DNA of 64,000 nucleotides from the NCBI GenBank assembly GCA_937877655.1, contig CALFJC010000101.1:1-64000 (forward strand), read 5' to 3'. Shown piece by piece: positions 26,278 through 33,443 of the stretch. A model generated the notes under the pieces. It worked only from the letters and a program-made list of their open reading frames with translations, did no database searches and had not been told where the DNA came from. The stretch comes from an uncultured Selenomonadales bacterium. GTDB taxonomy: Bacteria > Bacillota > Negativicutes > Selenomonadales > Selenomonadaceae. Each line of letters begins with the position of its first letter. Positions within the stretch are counted from its first letter, which is position 1. A program made the translations under genes and the position numbers.

Positions 26278-26338
26278 AATTTATCACAGCTACAAAGTTT
26301 TGTCAAAAATTGAACGGCTAAACTTTTTCTGTTATAAT
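26278..26338. promoter_or_regulatory. Back-to-back promoters: antisense b (-) and toxin 2 (+)
   Basis: Minus: TTGACA 26301-26306 with TAAATT 26278-26283. Plus: TTGAAC 26310-26315 with TATAAT 26333-26338. Both spacers are 17 bp, and the two -35 boxes are 3 bp apart. Confidence 0.7.
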
Positions 26339-26398
26339 TTCGCCAATGCCGAACCTCTAAAGGCGGTAGCTTGACGCTCGAGGAGGGAGGTGAAAATC

Positions 26399-26491
26399 AT
26401 GGAGGATATCCTCATCCAGCTCGGCGTAAAGATAGCCGGCACCGTCATTGGCGGAATCATTGTCAGCTACATCCGTAAGAGATGGTTTTAA
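26399..26491 (+). CDS. Small hydrophobic type I toxin-like peptide 2
   Basis: This 30-aa peptide begins MEDILIQLGVKIAGTVIGG and ends with the tail YIRKRWF. It has a single hydrophobic helix and is a paralogue of peptide 1. GGAGGGAGG precedes the ATG by 6-8 nt. The upstream CCTC can pair with GAGG in the ribosome site. Promoter, leader, 3' hairpin and convergent antisense unit are arranged as in locus 1. Confidence 0.7.
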   Translation: MEDILIQLGVKIAGTVIGGIIVSYIRKRWF

Positions 26492-26552
26492 GCGGCAGAC
26501 ACTCTTTCAACTGATTGCCCCTGACTAATCGCAGTCGCAGCGGTTAAGGCAA

Positions 26553-26654
26553 GCGAAACCCCCGCACAGCGTCGCATTTCTGTACGGGGGTTTTCGTTTC
26601 GGTGAAAATCATGTTGGAACTGCTATCCTCATCGCAGTTGTTTGCTTTTCAAAC
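26553..26654 (-). ncRNA. Predicted antisense RNA c (antitoxin for peptide 2) with shared terminator
   Basis: The minus promoter is TTGACA (26684-26689), 17-bp spacer, TAAATT (26661-26666). The bidirectional terminator is at 26553-26600. The RNA 5' region is complementary to GGTGAAAATCATG (26601-26613) and TATCCTCATC (26634-26643). These are exact copies of the toxin 2 ribosome-site/start (26389-26401) and early codons (26407-26416). Confidence 0.65.
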
Positions 26655-26699
26655 ACTGAAAATTTATCACAGCTTCCAAATTTTGTCAAGAAAGAACGA

Positions 26700-26773
26700 A
26701 TTAGCTGTTAGCTTATAGCTTATAGGGAATAGTTTTTTCTATCAGCTATCACCTATCACCTATCAGCTATCGC
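26700..26773. repeat. 7-bp-period hairpin repeat
   Basis: Units TTAGCTG/TTAGCTT/ATAGCTT on the left arm and CTATCAG/CTATCAC on the right are separated by a T run. The right arm overlaps the last codons of the restriction-methylation gene on the minus strand. Confidence 0.8.
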
Positions 26774-29521
26774 TTTGTAGAGTTTCATCAGCTCGGCGAC
26801 AAGGCGCGGCTCGTCGTTCAAAAAATTTTCAAAGCCGTAAGCCAACGCTACCGCCAAATCGTTTTCCTTGTGCGCGTCGCGTAAATCTTTCGGCATTGTC
26901 GCTTCGTCGTAGAGTTTTGCAAAAGTCCAATCGGGAAAATCTGCGCGGACATCCAAAATTTCTTGCGCCGTCTGTTCAATGCGCCGCCTTTGTCGACTTG
27001 TCGGCTCGCACCACACAAAATTATTGTAAACAACCGTCGCCGAATAGCGATACCGACTTTCCAATCTTCCGCAGACAGTTCTCATCCATGCCATATGAAT
27101 TGAACTCGTTAAAATTCCAAAATGATAAATCTGCGCGGCGGGAATTGTCAATGTCGCGTCGCTGGCAATGATTTTCGGTTCCAAAAAGCCAATCGGAATA
27201 TATTTTCGATTTTCTGAACTGACTCGCGGAATCAAAATGTAATTTGTCTTCGGTTGAGCATTTTGATAAAAAAGAGAGGCTTTATCGGCAAGCTTGCGAG
27301 TGCCCGCGCTTTTGCTCGCCAATCGATGTTCACGAACTTTTTCGACCCGCTCCAAAACGAGCGGCATTTTTTCTATTTCAGACATTGGCACGCCTTCAAG
27401 CCACAAGCAATAACGTTTTTTATCATGAATAAATTCTTCCGCTCCGACATAAGAGAAAACATATTTCTGCGCGGCGGGCTCCAATTTTAAAAATGTTTCG
27501 AGTTCGTTGACTTCGATAATTAAATTTCCGCCGTCATTTGGCATACTTCCAAAACACATTTTCGGCACAAAATCTTGAAGATGATTCGGGCGGCTCTCTA
27601 CAAAAATATCTTCGCCGTCAACCAGATAGGCATTGATATTTTCGGCAAAAATTTTTTTCTTGCCGTCGAAAATAATTTTGGGCTTGTCGTTGGGCGCGGA
27701 GCTGAAGCCGACAACGACGCAGTGCACATGCGCGGGATTTTCCAACTCGCTGTGCCATTTGAAAGTTCTGTGGCAAAAATCAATGTGAATTTTTTGCGCG
27801 AAAAGATTTTTCCAGAGCGTGCCGACGCTGTCGCCTTGACAAACCGAATTTGTAGAGACAAGCGCGGCGCGAATTTTTTTCTCCGCCATAAAATCCGCCG
27901 CCTTTTTATACCAGCAAGCGACATAATCAAGGTTGCCGAGATTTTTCCAGCCGTCGAAGATTTTTTGAATGTCTTTTGTTTGCTCGGAATTTTTCATGCG
28001 CGCCCCGACGAACGGCGGGTTGCCAATGACAAAATCGACTTCGGGCGCAATTTTTTTCCAATCGACGCGCAGAGCATTTGCCTTGACGATTGAAATATTT
28101 TTTCTCAACGGCAACTCCTTCAATGTTTCTCCGATAATCCAAGAAGTTTTTCTGAGCATTTGAATTTCGGCAATCCAAAGCGCGTCTTTTGCAACGGCAA
28201 CCGCGAAGTCATTTATCTCAATGCCGTAAAATTGTCGCGGCGAAACTTTAACGGGATTTTTAGGAATTTCTGCAAAAAGATTTTTCAGCTCTCTGATAAT
28301 CTCATTTTCAAGGCGGCGCAAGGAAAGATAAGTTTCCGTCAAAAAATTTCCGCTACCGCACGCGGGATCCAAAAAGTTCAGCGAGGCGAGTTTGTCTTGA
28401 AAATTTTTCAGCGCGGCAATTCGATTTTTCTTTTGCATACGCTTGATGTCGGCAAATTCTTCGTTCAAATCGTCGAGAAAAAGCGGGTCAATCACTTTGT
28501 GGATATTTTCAATGGCGGTGTAATGAATTCCGTCGGAGCGGCGGGTATCGGGATTGAAAAGTGCCTCGAACATTGCGCCAAAAATCGTCGCGTCAATTTC
28601 GCGCCAGCTGAACTTTATAAATTCCTCAAATCGCACTTCCAAAATATGGGCGCGCTCCAACGCGAATTTAAAATTTTGATTGAGCGGCGGGATGGGAATT
28701 TTTTCGTCAAAAAGTCCGCCGTCAACGTAAGGAAAATTTTTCAAATCGGCGCGTTTATCTTGTGGCGTGTTGAGTGCGTCGAAAAATTTTTGCAGGGCGT
28801 CGCCGAGTTCCTTATGTGAAAAATTTTTGAGGTAATCGCCGAATTTATCTTTGAAAAGCCCCGCGTCGTCGGCATAAAAACAAAAAACCAGCCGCGCACA
28901 AAGTTTGCTTAGAGCGTCGATGTAATCCTCGTCGCGCTTGGAATAATCCTTATCGAGTGCCGCGCAGATTTTGCGGACGATTTTTGCGGCGTCTGTCGAA
29001 ATTTTTACTTCGGGATTTATCTCGGCATTGGGATTTACGATGAATTCAAGTTTTGCGAAGTCGTTTCGGAAATTTTCCAGTTTAAGAATTGTTGGGGAAT
29101 AAATTTTTTCTCCCGAAAGAAATTCGAGCGAGTCCATTTGTCGCAAGTCATAAATCCTGAACTCGTCGAAGTTACAGATAATAATTCGGCGCGGACGCTC
29201 GGAATAAGTCAAAGCTTCGGCGTAACGTTTTGCCTGTTCAAAGGGCGTGAGATATTCTCCATCGGACTGCCGGGCGATTTTGTTTAAATCCGTGCCGAAA
29301 GATTTTTGTTCGATAAGAATTTTTGTTCGGGAAATGTATCCGTCGATAAATTTTGTTTGATCGTCGATTTTTACGCGCTTTTCAAAGTCAATAAGTTCTT
29401 CGGGCTCGGCAACGTCAAAAACTTTTCTTAGCAGAGTCAACCAAAATTTTTGAGTATCACTTTTTTCGTCGCCGCGTTCATGCCAAGTCACAGAAAAATT
29501 TCTTGCCGCTTCTTCATTCAT
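26756..29521 (-). CDS. MmeI-like type IIL/IIG restriction-modification enzyme
   Basis: The product is 921 aa, a size typical of MmeI-type enzymes that combine cleavage, methylation and recognition in one chain. A PD-(D/E)XK nuclease is at the N-terminus: D60 in FIDGY and E71-Q-K73 in LIEQKS. A helical connector follows, then a gamma-type N6-adenine methyltransferase with the SAM site DPACGSGNFLTE (near 385) and catalytic NPPF (in VIGNPPFVGARM, near 505). The C-terminal third is the target-recognition domain. The final codons (IADR-stop) lie in a 7-bp repeat tract. The gene is flanked on both sides by toxin-like loci, so the block resembles a small defence island. Confidence 0.9.
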   Translation of the reverse strand: MNEEAARNFSVTWHERGDEKSDTQKFWLTLLRKVFDVAEPEELIDFEKRVKIDDQTKFIDGYISRTKILIEQKSFGTDLNKIARQSDGEYLTPFEQAKRYAEALTYSERPRRIIICNFDEFRIYDLRQMDSLEFLSGEKIYSPTILKLENFRNDFAKLEFIVNPNAEINPEVKISTDAAKIVRKICAALDKDYSKRDEDYIDALSKLCARLVFCFYADDAGLFKDKFGDYLKNFSHKELGDALQKFFDALNTPQDKRADLKNFPYVDGGLFDEKIPIPPLNQNFKFALERAHILEVRFEEFIKFSWREIDATIFGAMFEALFNPDTRRSDGIHYTAIENIHKVIDPLFLDDLNEEFADIKRMQKKNRIAALKNFQDKLASLNFLDPACGSGNFLTETYLSLRRLENEIIRELKNLFAEIPKNPVKVSPRQFYGIEINDFAVAVAKDALWIAEIQMLRKTSWIIGETLKELPLRKNISIVKANALRVDWKKIAPEVDFVIGNPPFVGARMKNSEQTKDIQKIFDGWKNLGNLDYVACWYKKAADFMAEKKIRAALVSTNSVCQGDSVGTLWKNLFAQKIHIDFCHRTFKWHSELENPAHVHCVVVGFSSAPNDKPKIIFDGKKKIFAENINAYLVDGEDIFVESRPNHLQDFVPKMCFGSMPNDGGNLIIEVNELETFLKLEPAAQKYVFSYVGAEEFIHDKKRYCLWLEGVPMSEIEKMPLVLERVEKVREHRLASKSAGTRKLADKASLFYQNAQPKTNYILIPRVSSENRKYIPIGFLEPKIIASDATLTIPAAQIYHFGILTSSIHMAWMRTVCGRLESRYRYSATVVYNNFVWCEPTSRQRRRIEQTAQEILDVRADFPDWTFAKLYDEATMPKDLRDAHKENDLAVALAYGFENFLNDEPRLVAELMKLYKAIADR

Positions 29522-29540
29522 AAAAAAATCCCTCCCGCCA

Positions 29541-29625
29541 ATGCAATTAGGAATTATGAATTATGAATTAGGAATGAAGAACGCTTTTTAATTATTAATT
29601 CCTCATTCCTAATTCATAATTAAAA
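29541..29625. repeat. 7-bp-period hairpin repeat
   Basis: AATTAGG/AATTATG units (29545-29575) face the complementary AATTCCT/CATTCCT units (29600-29625) across a short spacer. It lies upstream of the MmeI-like gene. Confidence 0.8.
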
Positions 29626-29669
29626 AAATCTCCCGCGCCGATTATAGCACGAGAGGCAACAATTTTTTC

Positions 29670-29698
29670 TTGAAAAACTTATGAAGTTATGATATTAT
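29670..29698 (+). promoter_or_regulatory. Promoter of toxin-like peptide 3
   Basis: TTGAAA (29670-29675), 17-bp spacer, TATTAT (29693-29698). The leader has CTTCC (29727-29731) able to pair with GGAAG (29739-29743) beside the Shine-Dalgarno site. Confidence 0.65.
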
Positions 29699-29756
29699 TT
29701 CGATCGGCAGGTCTAGGTAGTCGGCTTCTTCCCTCGAAGGAAGGAGGTGACGCAAG

Positions 29757-29861
29757 ATGGATATTCAAGATATTCAGAATGTCCAGAGTTGGCTTGGTCT
29801 CATTTGCCAAGTCGGAACTCTCGTCTTTGCGGCACTGACATACTTCAAAGGAAAAAAATAA
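29757..29861 (+). CDS. Small hydrophobic toxin-like peptide 3
   Basis: This 34-aa peptide begins MDIQDIQNVQSWLGLICQVG, has one hydrophobic helix and a basic FKGKK end. AAGGAGGTGA lies 7 nt before the ATG. It is not close in sequence to peptides 1 and 2, but it has the same gene plan: own promoter, leader hairpin next to the ribosome site, and a convergent antisense promoter. Confidence 0.65.
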   Translation: MDIQDIQNVQSWLGLICQVGTLVFAALTYFKGKK

Positions 29862-29962
29862 GCCGTTGCAGCGGCTCAACAATCGCTAAGTAGTTACTAA
29901 GTAGTTATCAACGAGAAAGGAGCCGTTACCGACACCTGCCATAAAAATTTTCTTTTTTAACC
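29850..29962 (-). ncRNA. Predicted antisense RNA d (antitoxin for peptide 3)
   Basis: The minus promoter is TTGAAA (29992-29997), 17-bp spacer, TAATAT (29969-29974). It ends at AGCCGCTGCAACGGCT followed by TATTTTTTT, overlapping the last codons of peptide 3. It carries CTCCTTTCTCG, an anti-Shine-Dalgarno-like stretch. The 5' parts of this RNA and the toxin mRNA also resemble each other (GGCAGGT--GGTA), that is, they form an inverted repeat at the locus ends. Confidence 0.5.
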
Positions 29963-29998
29963 GAGCAAATATTATCACGACGAGAAAAATTTTTCAAG

Positions 29999-31438
29999 TT
30001 ATCTTTTCCGCTTGGTTTTACTCGGCGCGTCTAAAGCTTTGATAACATCATCTATAAATTTACGAGCCGCCTCTTCGGAAAGGACGGCTTGTTTTTCGTT
30101 CGCCGCAATTTCTTCGCGCAAAATTTTCAAACGCGGATCAAGTTTCCCCGCCTTGAGAGATTCAAGCGCGACTCTGTCGGCATTGGCAATTCTTTTGAAC
30201 TGTTCCAGTTGCGGCTTACACTCCGACAAATATTTTTGCGGCAATTTTTTCAGTAAAATATCGGCGGCGCGTTCCATTTCGTCGATTTTTTTTTCGAGCG
30301 GCGCGAAGTCAAGAAAATTTTTTTTGCCCCAATCGTTCAGCAAATTGAAAGCCGCCGTTGAAAATTCTATCGCGTCGGGAGCCCCGACTTTTGCCCAAGA
30401 ATTTTCCATGTGCCGCGAATGCTCCGCAAAAATTTTCATGCTCGGAGCCAATGCGCCGAATTGTTCATTCAAAACTTTATTCCAAGCTTGCGTTTCGTCG
30501 TAAGTGACGGGATTGTTCGCGTAAATCGCGCCCGTCGCCAAAGAAATTTTCGACAGCTGAACTTGTCCCATCGGATTGAAAAAAATCGCCGTCATTTTCG
30601 CCGTCGGAAGTTTTTCAATCGCGCCGAGTGCCAATTTCACGTTGCGATTGCCGTCGGGCGTCAGCGAATAATCGTTGACGGGATAATTCCACCAAATGCC
30701 GACTTCGCGTCCGAAAATTTTATTGACTTCGGCAAGCTCCTTATCGGTTATTCCGTCGCAGACAACGCCGCGCCCCGTGTACAAAACCACAATTCGCGGA
30801 TCAAGATTCTCCGCCAAATCTTTTGTGTAAGGCTTGAGCTTTTCGCCCTTTACCATGTCCAGATAAAAATATTCCGTCGGAACCGTGATAAGCGGCGCAA
30901 CGTCCTTGTACCTTCCGCGCAGATTTTTTTGCACACGATTTAAAAACTCCGCCTGCTCCTTGCCGTTTTCGTGATGATTGCCTTTGGCATCTTTTAAATC
31001 GTCAAAAAAAATTGCGAAGTCACGAACGCCGATTTGATACATTGCGTCGAGCTTGCGAATCATAAGGCGAAAATCTTCTTCGCCCTTGTCGCCCTTGTAA
31101 TTCAAATCGAGTCCCGGCGAGACGGCGAAGATAAATCGGACATTATTTTTTTTCGCAACGGCAACCAGATTTTTCATTTCGGCGAGTTTGTCGGCGGGAT
31201 AAGGCTTGCGCCATTGTTCGCGGTGATAAGGATCGTCCTTCGGCGCGTAAATGTAAGAGTTCAAATTATTTTTTCGGCAGAAGTCGATAATATCTGCGCG
31301 GTCTTCAAAAGTCCAAGGCGTGCCGTAAAAACCTTCGACGACTCCGCGCAAGGGAACAGGTATTGCCAGAGCTTCCCCGCCGCCGATTAAAATTATCGCA
31401 AGCGTCAAGAGAATTATCTTCTCAAAAAATTTTTTCAT
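29999..31438 (-). CDS. Secreted GH84-family beta-N-acetylglucosaminidase
   Basis: The product is 479 aa from the ATG at 31438, which overlaps the upstream stop (ATGA). Residues 1-24 form a signal peptide ([20 protein letters not shown]). The catalytic TIM barrel starts [18 protein letters not shown], with [20 protein letters not shown] and the paired catalytic aspartates in FAIFFDD. Near 250 it has [10 protein letters not shown]84 enzymes remove GlcNAc by substrate-assisted catalysis. Bacterial members act on host or dietary glycans, so an animal gut or mucosal niche is plausible but not shown. Confidence 0.88.
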   Translation of the reverse strand: MKKFFEKIILLTLAIILIGGGEALAIPVPLRGVVEGFYGTPWTFEDRADIIDFCRKNNLNSYIYAPKDDPYHREQWRKPYPADKLAEMKNLVAVAKKNNVRFIFAVSPGLDLNYKGDKGEEDFRLMIRKLDAMYQIGVRDFAIFFDDLKDAKGNHHENGKEQAEFLNRVQKNLRGRYKDVAPLITVPTEYFYLDMVKGEKLKPYTKDLAENLDPRIVVLYTGRGVVCDGITDKELAEVNKIFGREVGIWWNYPVNDYSLTPDGNRNVKLALGAIEKLPTAKMTAIFFNPMGQVQLSKISLATGAIYANNPVTYDETQAWNKVLNEQFGALAPSMKIFAEHSRHMENSWAKVGAPDAIEFSTAAFNLLNDWGKKNFLDFAPLEKKIDEMERAADILLKKLPQKYLSECKPQLEQFKRIANADRVALESLKAGKLDPRLKILREEIAANEKQAVLSEEAARKFIDDVIKALDAPSKTKRKR

Positions 31439-32091
31439 TGCTGTTGCTCCTGATATTGACGGAAATTTTTCAAAACGCAAATCGGTCTTTTCTGCGAGGC
31501 ATTTCCGAAAGGATTATCAATCAACAAATCTGATGCAAGTTGAGCATTCATGCCCGCCGTTGCTCCGACAATCCGAGAACGTTTTAAATCATTAACGTCA
31601 GCTATCATTGCGCCGAAACATTTTAAGCGCGTCTTGAGATCGTCAACAACTTTTTCGGGATTTTCGGGACCGTAGACAACGCATTTATCAAAGGGCGGCA
31701 TTGTTCCGGTTACGTCGTCGATAAGAGCCGCTTGACGCCCGCCCCATTTGTAAAACAGCCCGCGAAGTCCGACAACCTTTCCAAAAAAACCCGCAACCAA
31801 TGCAAAGGCAACGCGCCATTCGCCTTCCTTTTCCATAAGAGCTTGCATACCGTGCGGCGTCGCCAAACTTCCGTAATCGGGAATGAATTTGCAACAGAGT
31901 TTTGCAAGGTTGCTGATTTTCATTTCATCGGGACGAATAATATTTCCCTGCGTTATCGCAACAACACTTTCGGCAACCGTGACAACGTCGTCGGGCGTGA
32001 TTATGTCGCGTGTATACTTTTCTATCACGTCGACAATGTCATCTTTCGGCGTTAAAATTCTGGTTGTTATCGGAATAATTTCCACGTTCAT
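31435..32091 (-). CDS. CofE-like (F420-0:gamma-glutamyl ligase family) protein
   Basis: The product is 218 aa. The N-terminus is [22 protein letters not shown], followed by [37 protein letters not shown] and [27 protein letters not shown]. These match the CofE/FbiB ligase-like family found in many bacteria that lack coenzyme F420. The true substrate there is unknown. It is translationally coupled to the GH84 gene downstream and follows the 32104 gene by 12 bp. Confidence 0.78.
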   Translation of the reverse strand: MNVEIIPITTRILTPKDDIVDVIEKYTRDIITPDDVVTVAESVVAITQGNIIRPDEMKISNLAKLCCKFIPDYGSLATPHGMQALMEKEGEWRVAFALVAGFFGKVVGLRGLFYKWGGRQAALIDDVTGTMPPFDKCVVYGPENPEKVVDDLKTRLKCFGAMIADVNDLKRSRIVGATAGMNAQLASDLLIDNPFGNASQKRPICVLKNFRQYQEQQQ

Positions 32092-32103
32092 AAAAATTTC
32101 TCC

Positions 32104-32643
32104 TTAGTCTTTGATAAGTTTGACGCCCAAGAGTTTTGAAAGTTCTTCGGCAGTCAAAATCACTCGCGCTATCGACCAATGCATGGGCGTCCGTCCGACT
32201 TCCCGATAAATAAATTCGATTGGAAAATCTACCATGCGGGCGACTGCTTCTTCCAACGAAAGATTTTTCCGCGCAGTCAATGTAACTTTCGCCACAAGAT
32301 TTACGCTCTGCTGATGTTCCAAAACCAACGCTTCAAAATAATCATCTTCGCGAGGAACTCCTTCGCGCTCCGCCTTGCCGCGCACGTCCATTCCGTCATA
32401 TTGCTCGAAAGGCAAAAGCGGATGGCAAATCGCGTCGACTATCATTGCGCTTTGAGTTCCTTCGTTGCGAAATTCTATCGTCGTTGAGATCGTCACAGAT
32501 TTTTTGTAGCGTTTTTCGATTTTGAACGGCGAGCGGCTTTCGAGCTTCGGAACAACTTTTTCCTTCCTTCCTTTCAAATAAAGCCACAAAATCAACACGA
32601 CCGCCAAAATTGCGAGGAGCAATCCTTCAAATATCATTGCCAA
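32104..32643 (-). CDS. Membrane-anchored hypothetical protein
   Basis: The product is 179 aa with one N-terminal transmembrane helix (FEGLLLAILAVVLILWLYLKG) and a soluble beta-rich part of about 150 residues. The TTG at 32643, 10 nt after GGAGG, is the likely start; an ATG two codons later is the alternative. I do not recognise a family. It is the first gene of a three-gene operon with the CofE-like ligase and the GH84 glycosidase. Confidence 0.7.
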   Translation of the reverse strand: MAMIFEGLLLAILAVVLILWLYLKGRKEKVVPKLESRSPFKIEKRYKKSVTISTTIEFRNEGTQSAMIVDAICHPLLPFEQYDGMDVRGKAEREGVPREDDYFEALVLEHQQSVNLVAKVTLTARKNLSLEEAVARMVDFPIEFIYREVGRTPMHWSIARVILTAEELSKLLGVKLIKD

Positions 32644-32720
32644 ATTTTTTCAACCTCCGAATAAAAGTTTAATCAATCGAAGGATTTTACACGAAAACCA
32701 TTTGCAAGTCAAAGTTTTAA

Positions 32721-32811
32721 GGGAAATGGGAAAAGGGAAATGGGAAAAGGGAAATGGGAAAAGGGAAATGGGAGAAGTCTTTTCCCTTCTCCCGTCGCCC
32801 TTTTCCCTTAC
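32721..32811. repeat. 7-bp-period GGGAAAT/GGGAAAA repeat with complementary arm
   Basis: About eight 7-bp units (GGGAAAT and GGGAAAA alternating) at 32721-32776 face a pyrimidine tract containing CCCTTCTCCC and CCCTTTTCCC (32779-32811). The two arms could form a long hairpin just upstream of the next promoter. Confidence 0.85.
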
Positions 32812-32840
32812 TTGACGGTTAGCACTTTACCGAATAAAAT
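32812..32840 (+). promoter_or_regulatory. Promoter of the acetyltransferase/M16 operon
   Basis: TTGACG (32812-32817), 17-bp spacer, TAAAAT (32835-32840). Confidence 0.65.
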
Positions 32841-32868
32841 ATTTTCATTGCTGAAAGGAGTCTTGCCA

Positions 32869-33441
32869 ATGACCGAATTGGAAAAACTTCGCGCAGGTTT
32901 GGAATTCGATTTCACAGACCCCGAAGTCGACGCACTGAAATTAAACGCCGTGAAACTCTGTCAAAAACTCAACGCAACCGACGTGACGGATTATGAGACC
33001 AAAGAAAAAATTATCCGCGAACTTTTTGGGAGCGCGGGAAAAAATCCCGTCGTCCTGCCCGTCTTCAACTGCGACAACGGAAAAAATATTCATGTCGGAG
33101 ATAATTTCCTTGCCAATTACAACGTGACGATCCTTGACATTGTCGAAGTTAAAATCGGAAATAACGTGATGATTGCGCCGCACACGCTGATAACGACAAT
33201 CGGACATCCCTTAAGCCCCGCCAAGCGCAGAAAAAATATCGGAGTCACTGCGCCGGTTAAAATCGGAAATGATGTTTGGATTGGCTCGAACGTAACGATT
33301 TTGCCGGGCGTGACGATTGGAAATAATGTCGTGGTGGCGGCGGGCGCGGTTGTCACGAAAAATATTCCCAATAATTCTCTGGTCGGAGGCGTCCCTGCGA
33401 AGTTGATTAAAACTTTGATTAACGATATTGAGGAGGAATGA
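32869..33441 (+). CDS. Maltose/galactoside O-acetyltransferase-like enzyme
   Basis: The product is a 190-aa left-handed beta-helix acetyltransferase. An N-terminal Mac domain (MTELEKLRAGLEFDFTDPEV) is followed by hexapeptide repeats (VGDNFLANYNVTILD, IGNNVMIAPHTLITTIGHP, IGNDVWIGSNVTILPGVTIGNN). The catalytic histidine is in TIGHPLSPAKR. It transfers acetyl from acetyl-CoA to a sugar hydroxyl; the exact sugar is unknown. The next gene overlaps its stop. Confidence 0.9.
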   Translation: MTELEKLRAGLEFDFTDPEVDALKLNAVKLCQKLNATDVTDYETKEKIIRELFGSAGKNPVVLPVFNCDNGKNIHVGDNFLANYNVTILDIVEVKIGNNVMIAPHTLITTIGHPLSPAKRRKNIGVTAPVKIGNDVWIGSNVTILPGVTIGNNVVVAAGAVVTKNIPNNSLVGGVPAKLIKTLINDIEEE

Positions 33442-33443
33442 AT

